A DNA stretch of 64,000 nucleotides from Tetrahymena elliotti 4EA (GCA_000231825.2 JH720293.1:1674001-1738000); one strand, 5' to 3'; numbered from the stretch's first letter, positions 36,760 to 49,752 are shown. Notes: generated from the sequence alone by a model not told the origin. Numbers and translations: made by a program.

Positions 36760-39705
36760 ATGAATAAATCTTAAGGTCATTTAGAGTAAATATAAGATAG
36801 GGAATTTTAAAAAACTCCCAAAGAAAAGTTAAAAATTAGTTAAAATAATTTTAAGCCATAAAATTATTTGAATCAAGTACTTCAAAATTAAAATAGAACA
36901 CCAAAAAACGCACCTGTGTTAGCATCATTTAACAACAATCATGATAGATTTAATAATCCTTTAAATAGCTTAATAGTATAGCTAAAACAAATTAGTGGGA
37001 AAAGTTTTTCAAAAAAACCTTTTTCTTCGAGCCAGAAAAATAGGTTGAATATGTCTTAAATAAATCTCAATGAATTTATCAAGCAAAGTGCAAACAATTC
37101 TATGCATAACTCATATTTATTCCATTAGAGTGATACAAATTCAAAATAAATGCTAAATGAATTTTTAAGAATAACCAACTATTCTGATAAATTAGATATT
37201 GATATTGAAAGTTTGTAGAATTAAATAAAAGATGTTTTACAGACAAATGAAAGATTGGAAAATGAAAATAGATCTTTAAAAAAAGACTTAAGTAGATAGA
37301 TGAAAATGTTAGAATTTTTATAAATTTCAAATAAGCAAAAAGATGCTTTTTTTTAGCAAATGGTTGAATAAAATATAAGTTTAAAAAATGAGTTAGACGA
37401 AATAAAACTTCATAAAATTTAGTTACAAAAATTTGAAATTATGAAGGATATGAAATAGCCAATAGTCATAAATAGTCCACTCAGAAGGAAAGCATCTTAA
37501 AGTATAAATATGTAATAGAATACTAATCAGTAGAGTAGTAAATAAAGAATAGGAATATAAAGTGAATCAAGGTAGTAGATAAACAGATAGAAAAGTAAAA
37601 TAATACAACAAATGAAGTTGGCTGTAGATGATTAAAATAATGTAAATAATTAAGAAAGTTTAAGTTGCCTACCTAATAATATGGAAAACTCATAAAATAA
37701 TATGAACCAGTAAAGATCTAAAAGAAACATTTAAATAAATACTTTGAATGTGTAAAATGGGAATTAAACGCCAATTCTCTCATCTAGTTTTTATAATACT
37801 CCACTCTAAATACATAATACTAAGTAGAATAAACCAATAAAGAATGCTCGATAGTAATTAGGAACTACACCCAGTGAATCTAGTGAAAAGAAAAACCTAA
37901 GACCACAATTCATTTAACACTCAACTGATCATGCCTTCTATGCATCTGCTCTTGATATTGATACAAGTTAAAAAATTATTTTTTTAAAGACATATAAATG
38001 ATGATAAAATAATATTAAAATTTTTATAACAGAATTGTTTTTGCAATGGATAATTAAAAAATAATATGCAGTGTTAGTTTGTCATTAATTTAAAAGCTAT
38101 TTTTAAAGATTTAATTAAAATTGTGCATTAAAAAACCTTGCATAATTAGGTAAAGAAATTAAATTAACAAACAAAAAAGATTAAACACTGCAAATTGAAA
38201 AAATTTAATTAAAATAATCTTCACTTCAGTAATAATTTAAAATAGCAAGTTTAATAAATTGAAGTGAAGTAAAAAAGATTAATTACAAATTATCTTTTAT
38301 TTATTTTTTTCTAACGAACTAACTAACTAACTAATATGTTAATAATTTAATAAAGGTGAAAACGACATTTAAGATTTCTATCTTGAAGGAAAATACATCA
38401 AATTTTTAAAAGGACACTTTTAGGATGAATAGAATCTACAAAAGCTGATTTATAACTTGGAAGGGTAAACATTTAAGTATTTTTATGAAAGCGTAAACTC
38501 TCTTCTAAGCTATTTGTAGATAGGAATGAATCTCATTCTAAAAATGAAATAAGTCATTAAATGTGTATACAATTTGTAGCATAAAATGAATATATCTGAG
38601 GTATTTGATGCTTTGTAGAATGAGTGTATCTCTATTTTGGGATGCGACAAGTCCTCTATCTTTTTATTAGATGAAAAGAGTAATCTATTTTGGACAAAAG
38701 GAAATAAAAATGAAATGATAAAATTATCTATTGAATAATGTAATTTTTTTTAATTATTCAAATAAAGAAAGATAAAAATATTTCTTCTTAACTATTTTTT
38801 TAAAGCTGGCTTTTGTGGGCATGTGGCTCAAACAGGATAAACTATTAGTGTTCTTGATGCTCACCTAGATGATCGATTTGATAAAGAAATGGATATAAAA
38901 AATAATTATCGAACAAAATCTGTTTTATGTGCCCCAATATTTGACACAAAATCTAATAATAGAGTGATGGGTATTACTTTTTTTAGTTTTAATTAATATT
39001 TAATTATTTAATAATATAGGTGTTCTATAGGTGACTAATAAACTTAATTCGTCATTCTTCACCAAAGATGATGAAGGAATTCTTAAAGTGATTGCAATGC
39101 TTTCTGAAAATATTTTAAAAAATAGTGTCTTTAATGATGAAAGAGCTGAGTTTTACAACTCTTTGAGATCTCTTTACACTTATTCAGTAGATGCAGTAAA
39201 GTGCTTATCTCTCTAAGAGCTAATTGAAACGTCTTATATTTTTTTAAATCATGGCTTAAATATTCCGAATTCAAGAATTGTAATTTTTGATAAAATTCTA
39301 TAACAGTTTTTTACATATTAGAATGGAAACAAGATATGTTTTGAGACTAAGGAAGGAATAATAGGAAAAGTTTTCTAGGAATAGGTATTGTAAGCCACAT
39401 AAAATATTTCTGAAAATATAGATTTTAACAAAATGATTGATATAGACACTTAATTACCTGTAATTACGATACCTATAATTAAAGAAAATAGATTGTAATA
39501 ATCTAAACCTGCGGCTTTGTTTTCGTTAGAAGATTTTGTTCACTTTGACACAGAATGTTTAGGTGTTTTACAGGTTATTAATTCTAAAGGAATACCTACT
39601 CTTCTTATTTAAGCAGAGAAAGAATCTAAAACATAGCTTTCAAGTTATGAATCTTTGTACCGCTTTTGCAAGTTACTTTCATCTGCATTAGTTAAATTTT
39701 AGTGA
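36760..39705 (+). CDS. Coiled-coil protein with GAF domain(s)
   Basis: Exons 36760-37966, 38356-38739, 38806-38970 and 39020-39705 join in phase to 813 residues. The first 400 residues are Q/N/S-rich with a coiled coil at about 37180-37450 (LDIDIESLQNQIKDVLQT, NERLENENRSLKKDLSRQM). From exon 2 a GAF domain is clear: ISEVFDALQNECISILGCDK, SSIFLLDEKSNLFW, GFCGHVAQTGQTISVLDAH, YRTKSVLCAPIFD and VLQVTNKLNSSFFTKDDEG. A second, weaker GAF-like region follows (LIETSYIFLNHGLNIPNSRI to SALVKFQ), containing GIIGKVFQEQVLQATQNIS and ECLGVLQVINSKG. GAF domains bind cyclic nucleotides or other small molecules. No phosphodiesterase, cyclase or kinase domain is attached, so this looks like a sensor that works through partners. 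The 389-bp first intron is unusually long here and holds inverted repeats. Confidence 0.85.
38055..38290. repeat. Nested inverted repeats inside the GAF-gene intron
   Basis: CTTCACTTCA near 38220 pairs with TGAAGTGAAG near 38261, leaving a loop of about 30 bases; flanking AATCTT and AAGATT extend the match loosely. Outside it, GCAGTGTTAGTTTGT near 38068 pairs imperfectly with ACAAAC...TTAAACACTGC near 38165-38192. A CTAACTAACTAACTAA microsatellite lies next to them near 38315. This could be a structured intron or a small inverted-repeat element. Confidence 0.5.
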
Positions 39706-40271
39706 AAGAAAAAAAAAATTGATTTCAAATTTAATTTTATGATTGTATTTATTAATTTATTTATTAAGAATTATGATTAGTGTGAATTTAATATTAAATT
39801 AAATTAATAAGAAATTACAGTATAGAGTAAAATAATCATTTAAATTTATACAACTAATTTAATTAATTAATAATTAAAGGGACAAAAGACAAATTTTATC
39901 TTAAACGAAATTCATGTCATTAAATATAGCAATTTAAGTAAAGAAAAAATCAAATCCTTAAAATAACAGGTGAAAATAAGTAGAGCTTTCAGAAATTTAA
40001 TGTAAAAATAATGAAATAGTAATTTAAACATACATTGAATTACAAAAATAATATTTTATAAAGGCTATCACTTAAATTTTGAATGCATTTTTCAAAGCTT
40101 TTTTAATTGCCCAAAATTCGATTTTTAAAAAAACAAACTTTAATTGATTTCATAATACTTTAATTCCAAAATAACAAACAAAAAATTGAGTGATTTGTAG
40201 TAAAACAACTAATTGAATTACACATCAAAAAAAGAATTCAAAGATAATATATTAATAAAAGAGTCAAAAGT
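39706..40271. other. Intergenic spacer
   Basis: AT-rich spacer without a supported gene on either strand; promoter region of the small gene starting at 40272. Confidence 0.55.
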
Positions 40272-41120
40272 ATGAAAAAGAATCAAAATGCTAAAGAAAA
40301 ATAAGTGGTAATACAATACATATTTGTTTAACTAATTCATATTTGATCATTTTAATCTATCAACCCAGATTTTAATTACGTATAACTATAATTATTAGAG
40401 ATGCAAGTACAGAATGTTCAAAGAGATGGATAATAGAGATGCATTGTAATCATATAATCAATATATTTAGAGATTCTACCCTTAAATAAAAGTGGAGCCA
40501 AAGGTATATGGTGTGAAGATGGAAGAAAATGATCAATAAACACCAAAAATAGATGAAAATAGTATAATTCATATTAATCTTTGCTAAAAATACTTATTAT
40601 AAACATATTAATTTAATATATCTTTTTATTAAAAACATAATTTAACATAATACTAATAAAAGATACTCTGAAAAATTATTCAATAAATGAAGATATCGAA
40701 GAAAATTAAGATCTTATTGTGCAATTCTTAAAATACTCTCAATCTAATGTCTACAAAAATATAATATATGCATTCTAAAAGCACATATCAGAGCTGAAGG
40801 ATGAATAATTTTAATAAATTTATGAAAAATTGACTCCAGATAAATGGAAATTTTCATACATTCAATTAAGAGCTTATCAAAATTTTAAAAACTGTGGCAG
40901 ATTTAACTTAAAAATGAAAAATCTAATTAAAAGTAAAAATTTAAATAAAATATTTTCTTTTTTTTTATAAAATGCCGAAAATTTATGGATGAATAGTTCA
41001 AAGCTAAAGGACAAGTAGCTGCATTTGGATGCAATATAAATTCTAACTTAGATACAATAGAATCCTAAAATAATTAAAAATATTGATAATTATAAAAAAT
41101 CAAAGAAAAACGAAAAATGA
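40272..41120 (+). CDS. Small basic protein, first of two tandem paralogues
   Basis: Likely exon 1 is 40272-40307 (MKKNQNAKEKQV), then a 91-bp intron, then an exon from 40399 beginning RCKYRMFKEMDNRDALQSY. A later exon starts near 40662 and ends at TGA 41118-41120. The core reads NVYKNIIYAFQKHISEL, then LTPDKWKFSYIQLRAYQNF, then CGRFNLKMKNLIKSKNL. The same layout appears in the next gene (NMYKNIMSAFQRHIESL, LTEDKWPFSYIKIRVNQNL, LGRFHLKLRNLLTSKNL), so purifying selection has kept both. The protein is about 220-240 residues, basic and helical, with no signal peptide or membrane segment. I do not recognise the family; nuclear or nucleic-acid binding is possible from its charge but is a guess. The middle intron borders are approximate. 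Confidence 0.65.
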
Positions 41121-42514
41121 ATTAATAATTAAAGAAATTGTCAAATATAAAAATATGAATGAGTTAATAATATCAATTAATTTTTATCAAATTGAAATTT
41201 TTCTTAAAATATCTGTCAAACAACTGTGTTAATTAAAATCTGATCTTAATTTGTTGAGAAATTAAAAATAAATAAATAAATTGGAAATTATTTAAAAAAT
41301 CAGTTTTTTCCAAAAAAAATACATTTTTTTGTTGAAAATTAAAATAATTTCATTTAAATAAATTAAACTATGTTATTGTAAACTAAATCTCTGTAACAAC
41401 AAGACAAAAGATAATTTTTTTAATATTATTGAAAAAAATAAAATATTTAAATTAAATAACTTGGAAAAAATGCCTCAATAGTTATTTTCCTTTCATTTTC
41501 AAAAATTATTTTTGTATCATTTAAATTAGCTACTTTTCGCTCTTTTTTTCACTATAAGTTATGAAATTTAAATTAAGTTAGAAGATATAAAAACCTTTAA
41601 AAAATAAAAGCAATAGCAAATTAACTAACTAAATTCTATAAAAAACAAAATTTTGCTATCTTTGAACAAATTAAAAAATAAGCAAATCCATTATTTATTC
41701 ATATAATCTAATTACAACTTCTTAAGGCTTCATGAAAACTAATGAGAGTAATTTAACTAAATTTTATTTTTATTTTAAAAACTAGTATAAAAGTGATGGC
41801 ATTTCAAAAATAAATCAATATTAAAATACCTCACTAAGTACATTTACATATAAAAAAAAAAAATGTTCAACCAAATTCATCAAATTACATTTTTATAGTA
41901 GCGTTACTGCAAGCAATAGAAATTTGAAAATTCATCTATTCACGAAAAGTATATTCTTCTTGCTTGCAATCTCAACTGTTGGTTTTATTTTTTACATCCT
42001 AACAAAAAAAATGAGTTATTCTTATACGATCTAATAAAGTATGCTATTATATATTATGAAAAGCTCAGCTCTCTAAAAAAACTAATATGAATTTATCATA
42101 AATCCTGAATTAAAAATACAAAATCGAAAGTACACACCTCTAGCGAATCCTTAAATTGATATTTGAATTAAAAGAAAATAATAATAGATTTAATAAATGC
42201 TAGTTTAATTTTTATTATTATTACTATTTTTTCTTGGTTTGCTTGATAATTACTTTTAGATAATATTTGATTTTTTTTTTTTGAATATAAATAAATGAAT
42301 ATATTTTCTTTCTTAAAACAATCATGTTTCAAATTTGTTTGACAAAAAATACTTATTGTTATAATTAATTGCGCAAAGTTAATAATGATTTATAAATTTA
42401 ATGACTATTTATTATTTAAGGTAGATCTAAGAATAAAAAAATAATCTTTAATCAGTTAATTAATATTATTATTATTAATTTTTGGGAAAAAAGTAAGAAA
42501 AAGTAATTCATATC
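41121..42514. other. Intergenic spacer with a small perfect hairpin
   Basis: AT-rich spacer between the two paralogues with no supported gene. TGCAAGCAA (41908-41916) and TTGCTTGCA (41960-41968) are exact reverse complements separated by 43 bases. The surrounding stretch is a little richer in G+C than the rest. Role unknown. Confidence 0.45.
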
Positions 42515-43470
42515 ATGAGTGAAGAAAAATAATTAATTTAGAAGTAATTCATTATTTCTTTAATATTTTTTTAATGGCAAAGTTAACAATCATAAAATAT
42601 ATTTTATTAACAAAATAATTAAGACAAAAAAAAGATAATAAATAATGCTCGTATAAGTATATAATTTAAAAACGTTGTGGATTCAGATTAATACAAGTTA
42701 CCAATACCATTTTGGATGGCCAAAATTTCTATACAGAATACATATAATTATTTGAAGACCAGCTTGTAAACAAAACAAATAGCATTGATAATATTAATTT
42801 AAAGACTGAAAAAGGTATTTATTTTTTTTAAATTATGAATTTATTTTATTTCGTTTTAAATAACAACACAGTTTTCTTGAAAATTTTGTTAAATAGGCTC
42901 TACAAAAATACTGACTCAAGCATCTTATCATATTTTTAATATTATATTTATCATTCAAAAAAAATTAAATTAGAGACAAAGATTCAAAATTCTTTTCAAG
43001 AATATGAGAGTTATTAATTAAATGAACAGATACAAATCAGAGATAATACACGTTTACTGATAGACAAGTAAGATAAGTATAAAGAACATTACAAGAATAA
43101 TATGTACAAAAATATTATGAGCGCGTTTTAGAGACATATTGAAAGTTTAGATGATGTAAAGATTATCAAATGTTATGAATCTCTAACTGAAGATAAGTGG
43201 CCTTTTAGTTATATAAAAATAAGAGTCAACCAAAATTTAAAAAAACTAGGAAGATTTCATCTCAAGTTAAGGAATTTATTGACAAGTAAAAATTTAAAAA
43301 ATCTGTTTATATACTTCCTAAAAAACTCAAACTCCTTTTGGATTGAAAAATCAAGAGTGAAAAATAAAGAAAAGCTTAATGAAATAATAGACTAGTTGAT
43401 TTCTGAATCTTAAAATGAGTAATTTATTGAGAGTATTAAATTCTATTAAAAGCCTAAAAGATTACATTGA
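42515..43470 (+). CDS. Small basic protein, second of two tandem paralogues
   Basis: Probable start MSEEKQLIQK at 42515 followed by an intron, as in the sister gene at 40272. The second exon contains RCGFRLIQVTNTILDGQNF then YTEYIQLFEDQLVNKTN, which aligns with RCKYRM...YNQYIQRFYPQIKVEP of the sister. The last exon begins near 42899 (LYKNTDSSILSYFQYYIY) and runs to TGA 43468-43470, carrying the conserved core NMYKNIMSAFQRHIESL, KWPFSYIKIRVNQNL and GRFHLKLRNLL. A C-terminal extension (RVKNKEKLNEIIDQLISESQ) replaces the shorter sister tail. About 250 residues, lysine-rich, no membrane segment. Two diverged but frame-intact copies side by side argue for a real, functional, undescribed family. 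Exon 1-2 borders are uncertain. Confidence 0.65.
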
Positions 43471-44729
43471 GAGGAATTGGGTTATTTATTTCCTTATTAA
43501 AATAGAGAAAGCAAATTATTTGCATTTAAAAAAGTAAGATTATCTTTATTTTCATATTTTGAGTTAATGTAATTGTTATTTTTCAAAATTAATGATTTAA
43601 TTTTATTACTGTAAGCCTAATTTCTAAATGATATTAAGAATTTCATAAGTCATAATACAATAAATACTTGAATATAATCATCATCTCAACAATAGAATTT
43701 GCAATCCTGTTAAATATAATTGCCTTCATTTCAAAAGTTATTGAACCAACCTTTCATTTACTAAATTAACATCTACTTTACCATTTCTTTATTTTATTGG
43801 AATAAAAAAATGAATGCTATTACACTTCTCGCTATGCATCCTCTTCTTTATCCAAATTAATCAGATACTGAATGATAAAATTTGTTAAATATCTATTATT
43901 TTTAATGATGATTTTCCCATATTTTTCAATTTTTTTTCTCCATTTTTATCATCCATTTATTTAGATTAGTTTTAGGGAAAAAGCTCACTTTTTTTTCTAA
44001 ATGATTTCAAATATTATTATAATGATTTATTGATCATAAAAATACATAAATTTCCATGCTACAACAGATAACGAAATGAATAACTTGATAATTTCAAATT
44101 TTTTTCCAATTTTAATAGATGGCAAATAATAGCTTATTACTCTTTGCAGATTAAATTTGAAATTAATTATTTTCTTAAAGCGAAAATATATATGTTTACT
44201 CAATATTATTCTTTATTTATTAAATATTTCATCAAATTTCATAAATAATATTTTTTCTACTGTAAAATAATATTTTAATTTCTCATTAATTTTACTTTAA
44301 AATTGATTTCATTTCATAATTTTTTTGTTTTAATACAAAAAAATGTTTTTAATTTATCATTCAGTCATCTAATCTTCCAAATTGAAGTGATTAAATTTAA
44401 TTCAAACAATCCAAAAATTCTGATAATGATTACAAAAATAATCTTAACCAAAATATATTTGAGTTAATACATAGATCACAATAATTGAAATTATCTAATT
44501 TAAGTAATGAAATTAGCTGTTTTTATAAATTTTCAAATAATTAGAAGTAAAAAGCATAAATATTTAGCGAATTGAAACTTGTGAGTTTGAAACAATTTTT
44601 ATTCTCATTTTACTTCTTGCTCTGAGCTTTGTGTACTTAAACTTCTGTCTTTAATCTTAGAATATTAAAAGGAATTAAAAAATTTATGTTTTAAAGTAAA
44701 GATAAATAGATGAGACCTTATTTTTAGAG
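43471..44729. other. Intergenic spacer
   Basis: Over 1.2 kb of highly AT-rich sequence without a supported gene. It may contain a first exon of the gene read from 44730, since a coding-like stretch (TSVFNLRILKGIKKF) ends at an AG near 44728, but the link is not proven. Confidence 0.45.
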
Positions 44730-45286
44730 GTGACTTCCTAGACTAATACTTTTAAACTAAATAAATATAAAGTTACATTCTTCTTAGAAATACATGATTA
44801 TGTTGGCATAGATAATGAAAAATAAATGGGATAATATTATTATTAGAATTGGATATAATAGTTTCGTTTAAAATTTAGTAGGTAAAAAATAATATTCATT
44901 AAAAGTGAGATGCAGATCCCAAAAATTGAATTTTTAGTTAGAAAGATTAGGATCTATCATCAATATTACAGTTCGCATAAATAATAATCCTATTTGTCCT
45001 ACGGTTTTGATAAAAGCGAATGTTTTAAGTTCATTAATAATTTATATGTAGTTTTAATATTGAATTTTATTAGATTATTTAGCAAATGAATTAGTTGTTC
45101 AAAATTAGTAAATATAAGGTTGAGAATATAGTATAATTAAGAGGAATAGGAGTTGATATGATGGCACATTACTAAATCTATAGCTTTTTTAACTAGGAAA
45201 TAAGTTTAAGTAAAAAATAATTTCAATATATGAAGATTACTTTATCAAGTTTTGATGAAAAAATATTTTAGGGAAGATTGAAATGA
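44730..45286 (+). CDS. Unknown protein, 5' end unresolved
   Basis: After a TTTTTAGAG acceptor-like site, a frame opens with VTSQTNTFKLNKYKVTFFLE and IHDYVGIDNEKQMGQYYYQN. It continues through WIQQFRLKFSRQKIIFIKSE to FINNLY near 45042. A short intron (about 35 bp, GTAGTT...TTTAG) then leads to QMNQLFKISKYKVENIVQLR, GIGVDMMAHYQIYSFFNQEI and a TGA at 45284-45286. Amino-acid use is balanced and strand-rich, unlike the low-complexity spacers, so I think it is coding. No known domain is recognised and there is no membrane segment. The start codon is not identified; ATG 44710 is in another frame unless an intron intervenes. It could be a partial or decaying gene. Confidence 0.4.
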
Positions 45287-46070
45287 TATTTAACTTGATT
45301 TCTTTTTAAAATGGTTAATTGCATAGTACTCTCCAAAAAAGGTTATTATACCTTAAATTATATAAATTAGTAGCTGTAGAATAGATAAATAAATCTAAAT
45401 TAACTGCATAAACAAAAGAAATTTTGTTTTCATTTTTGTAAATAAAAAATAATAAAAATTGTAAACAAAAAATATTTTGATTTTTTTACAAACATTAAAA
45501 AGTTTATAATTAATCAACAAAATATTAAGAAGTTTCAGCTAATGGAATGTTTCTAATTTAATTTCTTAAAATATTTTGAAGTTCTTCAACAATCATTTAT
45601 TCCTCAAGCTCAAGTGTAATTACAAGATATATTTAAGTAAACAATTTTCTTAAGAAATAATTAATTTTCAATATTGAGATTAGTTGAACTAATGTTTAAA
45701 TATGCCTATAATATCCTAATACTTTTATTATTTTATCTCTTAAAATAGTTTTCTTTTTACTACTTCATTCCAAATAAATGCTAAAAAAGAATAAATTAAA
45801 TTATATAACAGAATTTTAAAACTTAGGTTAGGTTGATTTAGAGTTGGAAAATTTTAATATTATAATTAAACTTTGTAAAATTTTAATAAAACAAAAAAAG
45901 TTGGTCTTTAAAGAAAATCTTTTAATTTGTATTATATATTAACAAATATTAACTCATATTATTAAACCCATTGAAAAAAGTTATTCTTAAATTGTTAAAC
46001 TTTCATGAATTTAAAAGTGTAATTTACAAAAATTTGATATAAATATTTTCATTTATTTACAAAAAATCAT
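45287..46070. other. Intergenic spacer between convergent genes
   Basis: AT-rich spacer with no supported gene or RNA. Confidence 0.55.
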
Positions 46071-49000
46071 TCATTTTTAAATAAATTGTTAAGAATGAAA
46101 GGAAGTTCTACTAGATTTACACTTTTATTCTAGATTAGTTTTTTAATTTCTTTTAGAGGTTTGAAGAGAACTTCTTGCTTTAGATTTTATCATTTATAAT
46201 TTTTTCTTTCTAGCTAAATTAAATTCTTTTAATATTTGAACATAATTTTGTGATGGGAAATATATTTTGTATTCCTTCAATAGATCGAAATCATTGAACT
46301 CTTATTGTTTCTAAGATTAGTTTAGCTAATTCATTGATTACATTTAATTTAATTTATTCTAATTCATAATAATAGTTAAATTTTTTTTTGCACTATCTCT
46401 CATGATAGCAACAGGCGATTTTTCTGTTTTTTAGAGAACTTCTATTTATGAATGTAGTTATTATTTATCTATTGAATTATTTTTATTCAAATCAATTTTA
46501 TCTAAAAGTTATATTTCTTAAGTATTTTCTAAATCATTAGCAGTATGAATGAAAGATATCCTTTTCGTAGATTACCGATTATCATTTTCTTTTATTTAAG
46601 TGAATGAAGGCTTCTAACTGATTTATTTAATATTCTTTTTAGTTGGCGAAATATTCTCATCCAATATTAATGAGTTTCTCCTTAAAAATCATTTATTATA
46701 AAAATAAGCAAAAAATAGAGACGAAATAATTAATTACTTATTTTAAATTTAGGAAATCTAAGTGGCATATTACTATTCAACCACATTAATTTAATTATAA
46801 CTTTCTATTGCTTTTATATCCTCAACCTATCTCTATGAGTCTTCACTACTAGTTGATTCGGATTATTAATTGTCCTACTATCTTTCTTAATTTTATAAGT
46901 TTTCTATAAATTTATTTGCAAAAAAACTTGTAGAATAAATATTTTTAAATGAATTCCATTTGCATCTTTTTTTTCTATCAAATGGTTATCTTTAAAGTAT
47001 TAGAGTTGCCTTTTAGTTTTTAATTTTATTTAAAATATTAGGAACAAATTAGTATTTTTTGCAATAATTAATAGTATGATCATTCACCTAACAGAAAGAA
47101 CATTTTATATCTGTCTTACTAAAGCAATTACAGAATTGAATATTATCTTTTATATAGCAGAATGTTTCCTAAGTTATTCAAAATAATAAGTAAGTTTATT
47201 GAGAAGAAAATTATTTATTACATAATCTTTTGGATACTTTTAAAGAACTTTTATAAATGAGGAGTAATCCAAAGCTGCAACATTAGAAAAATCTCCAGAT
47301 TTTACAGAATAAATTCTAGGAATTTATGTTAAAAACTCGTATTACCCTATCACAGACCCTTTCTTTAATTTATAATTTATTTTAGAAAAATAATTTTAAA
47401 AAGTTAAAATTACTCTTTCTATTGATAGAATGCGATTGACTTAATCATCTTTAGGAGTGACTGCAACTTTTGATAAACCAAAAAAATAATTAATAAAAAA
47501 ATTATCTACTTAACAATTAGAAAATGTTACATTCTCCTTTTATAACAAAGTATAATAAATCTGATTATTCTTGAGCTTAATACCTTTTAGGAATAAATTA
47601 AAATGATTTTCAATATTATTTTGAAAATAAACAATACAAATATTCTTCAGGAACTAGATTCATTTCCTAAATATATTAGCTTAGATCATTTATGCAATTA
47701 TCAGAGAAATTACGCAAAAACTTAGATGATTATTTAAGCATTTTTGTATATAGTTCTAAGTGAGCATCATATTTGAGAGATTCATGCATTTCATCAAGTA
47801 ATTAATCAACTTAGATGGAGTTTTTATTTTGTATTCTAAACTTATACTCAAAGTGCTTTCTGATTTTCATTTGAATTTAAAGATTGAACTTTCTTTCTTT
47901 CATAAATGTATTTAACTTATCCATCATTAAATTGAATTCCTCTCTTTCCTTACCTATAGATTAAATAATCATCCCCACCTGATTGAGACAATAACCAAAT
48001 ACACCACATGACACCAATACTATGAAAATTGTAAAAAACCTTTCAGCTTTTTTGTTTTTAAAAGAAAATTTGAGAAATAGAAAGTTAAAATTAGATTATT
48101 ATTACCAATAGTCAAAGGAATAATATCTCCATATCCAAGAGTTACCATTGTTACTACAGCCCAATAAATGCAATTAATATACTAATAAACCCAATAGCCC
48201 TGACTGTCATCACCTAACCAAGTTTTATCAGCCCCTCTGTCTATTTCCATTATTCCTACAAATCTAAATGAGCATCCTACTAAATGAGCTACAGATAATA
48301 TAAAAAATATTAGCTTTACAAGCTCAGATTGGTGTTTCATCTTGATTCGTATATTTAATTTACTTTCTATTTCACGATAGATATTTGGTATTTACAAGGA
48401 TCGAATAATAAATAGCATCTTACAGTATTTCCAATTACTAGACATAATAATTCCTAACATTCCTAATACTGTGTAACTGGAACATATTATTTTTAAAAGA
48501 GAATTAGATGTTGAATAAAAATAATATTTTAAATTTACACTAGCTACTCTTTTATAAAGGTATTAATTATAACTTTTCTTTATGTTATAATCTGTCCTTT
48601 TCTGAATATAGCCTATTTTTATTAAAAATTCCTAGTATTAATTAATATTAATGAAAAAAAAATACGATATTCATCTAGATTAGGCAATCAAAAAAGTAGA
48701 AAATTATTGATTCTATGTTTAATGAATAAACAGTATGTTAATTAAAGCCTAAAAGGAGGATCGCTTCAAATGAATTGTAAATAATCATACAAAGATTGAG
48801 AACATTCCATATAAACACTATTAAGGATTCCTGATTATTAAGAGGATAGATTACATTATATTGTAAATCATTTTTAAATTAATATTTACTGGCATGAAGA
48901 CATATTTAGAACTATTTAATAATCCACACAATGAGTTGACTAATTTGATAAAAAAAAATAATTAAAAAAAATAATGCAAGACTTAAACAATTTACCTTTT

Positions 49001-49752
49001 AAGTTTTAATTGATATTAATCTGAATTGATGATTTGAAGATATCCTATTCATAATTAACCAAATTTTAATTTTGGGTGTATTAAAAAAAATAAATAATTA
49101 AATTTACTAATTAAGATTTTTGCTTGTCTGGAAAGTCATTCATATGATGATACTTATAGTTAAAAGAATGGTCATTAATTATGTTAAATTATTTTTCAGG
49201 AATCTATTAAAATATATTAGATTCCAAGCTTTAAATCAACTTGTTCACAAACTTTTTAACTATTAAATTTATTTTAACTTATCCAAATATTGTTTGAGAT
49301 TTCTAAAGCTACTTAATTTTTTTTGTATTTTAGGAACCATAAATATTTTTATTGGAATTATTAGATATTTCTTAATTTTACTAATTATCATTTAAATTTT
49401 CTATTTAACAGATTTCTTATGGGCTATGAAGAAAACTTGTATCATTCTTTTAAGATTTGGATAACCTTCTAGCTTAGCCCATATTAACTCGTCTTGATTT
49501 TTCGCTCTTTTCTTCATGCTTACCCAATTTATTATTTACTTCAAACATCAAATTTCTAACATTAGATGATGATTAGCTAAGAGAAAATTCATTTCTTGAT
49601 ACTGCATCACAAAATGATTTATCATCTTATAGAATAGTCCTATCTCCTTAATAAATACTTCCGTCTTTCTAGTCATATTACTAATTATTATCTTCAACAT
49701 CCTCTAAAGGTATTGGCTCATCAACATTTATTGATTTAGTTGTGTGGTCCAT
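46071..49752 (-). CDS. Cyclic-nucleotide-gated-type K+ channel with CCHC zinc knuckle (copy 1)
   Basis: Starts at ATG 49752 (MDHTTKSINVDEPIPLEDVE) and ends at TGA 46073-46071. Hydrophobic S1-S6 segments are spread over several exons. The S4-S5 region reads KMLFIIRSLQIPNIYREIES, S5 is LIFFILSVAHLVGCSF and the pore is INCIYWAVVTMVTLGYGDII, a K+ selectivity filter (TLGYGD). S6 is FIVLVSCGVFGYCLNQVGMI, followed by a CNG-type C-linker (FMKERKFNLQIQMKIRKHFE) and a cyclic-nucleotide-binding domain whose last part reads RIYSVKSGDFSNVAALDYSS then FIKVLQKYPKDY. Next comes CSFCQVNDHTINYC, a C-x2-C-x4-H-x4-C zinc knuckle, then PFDRKKRCKW and a long Q/S-rich tail ending in a YKIYFPSQNYVQILKEFNL block. It should be a plasma- or ciliary-membrane K+ channel. 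A paralogue lies just upstream in the same direction. Exon borders are approximate. Confidence 0.87.

Noticed and set aside
37100..37330. Minus-strand frame opposite the coiled coil of the GAF gene
   Set aside because: Antisense shadow; the plus-strand frame is continuous and spliced in phase to GAF exons.
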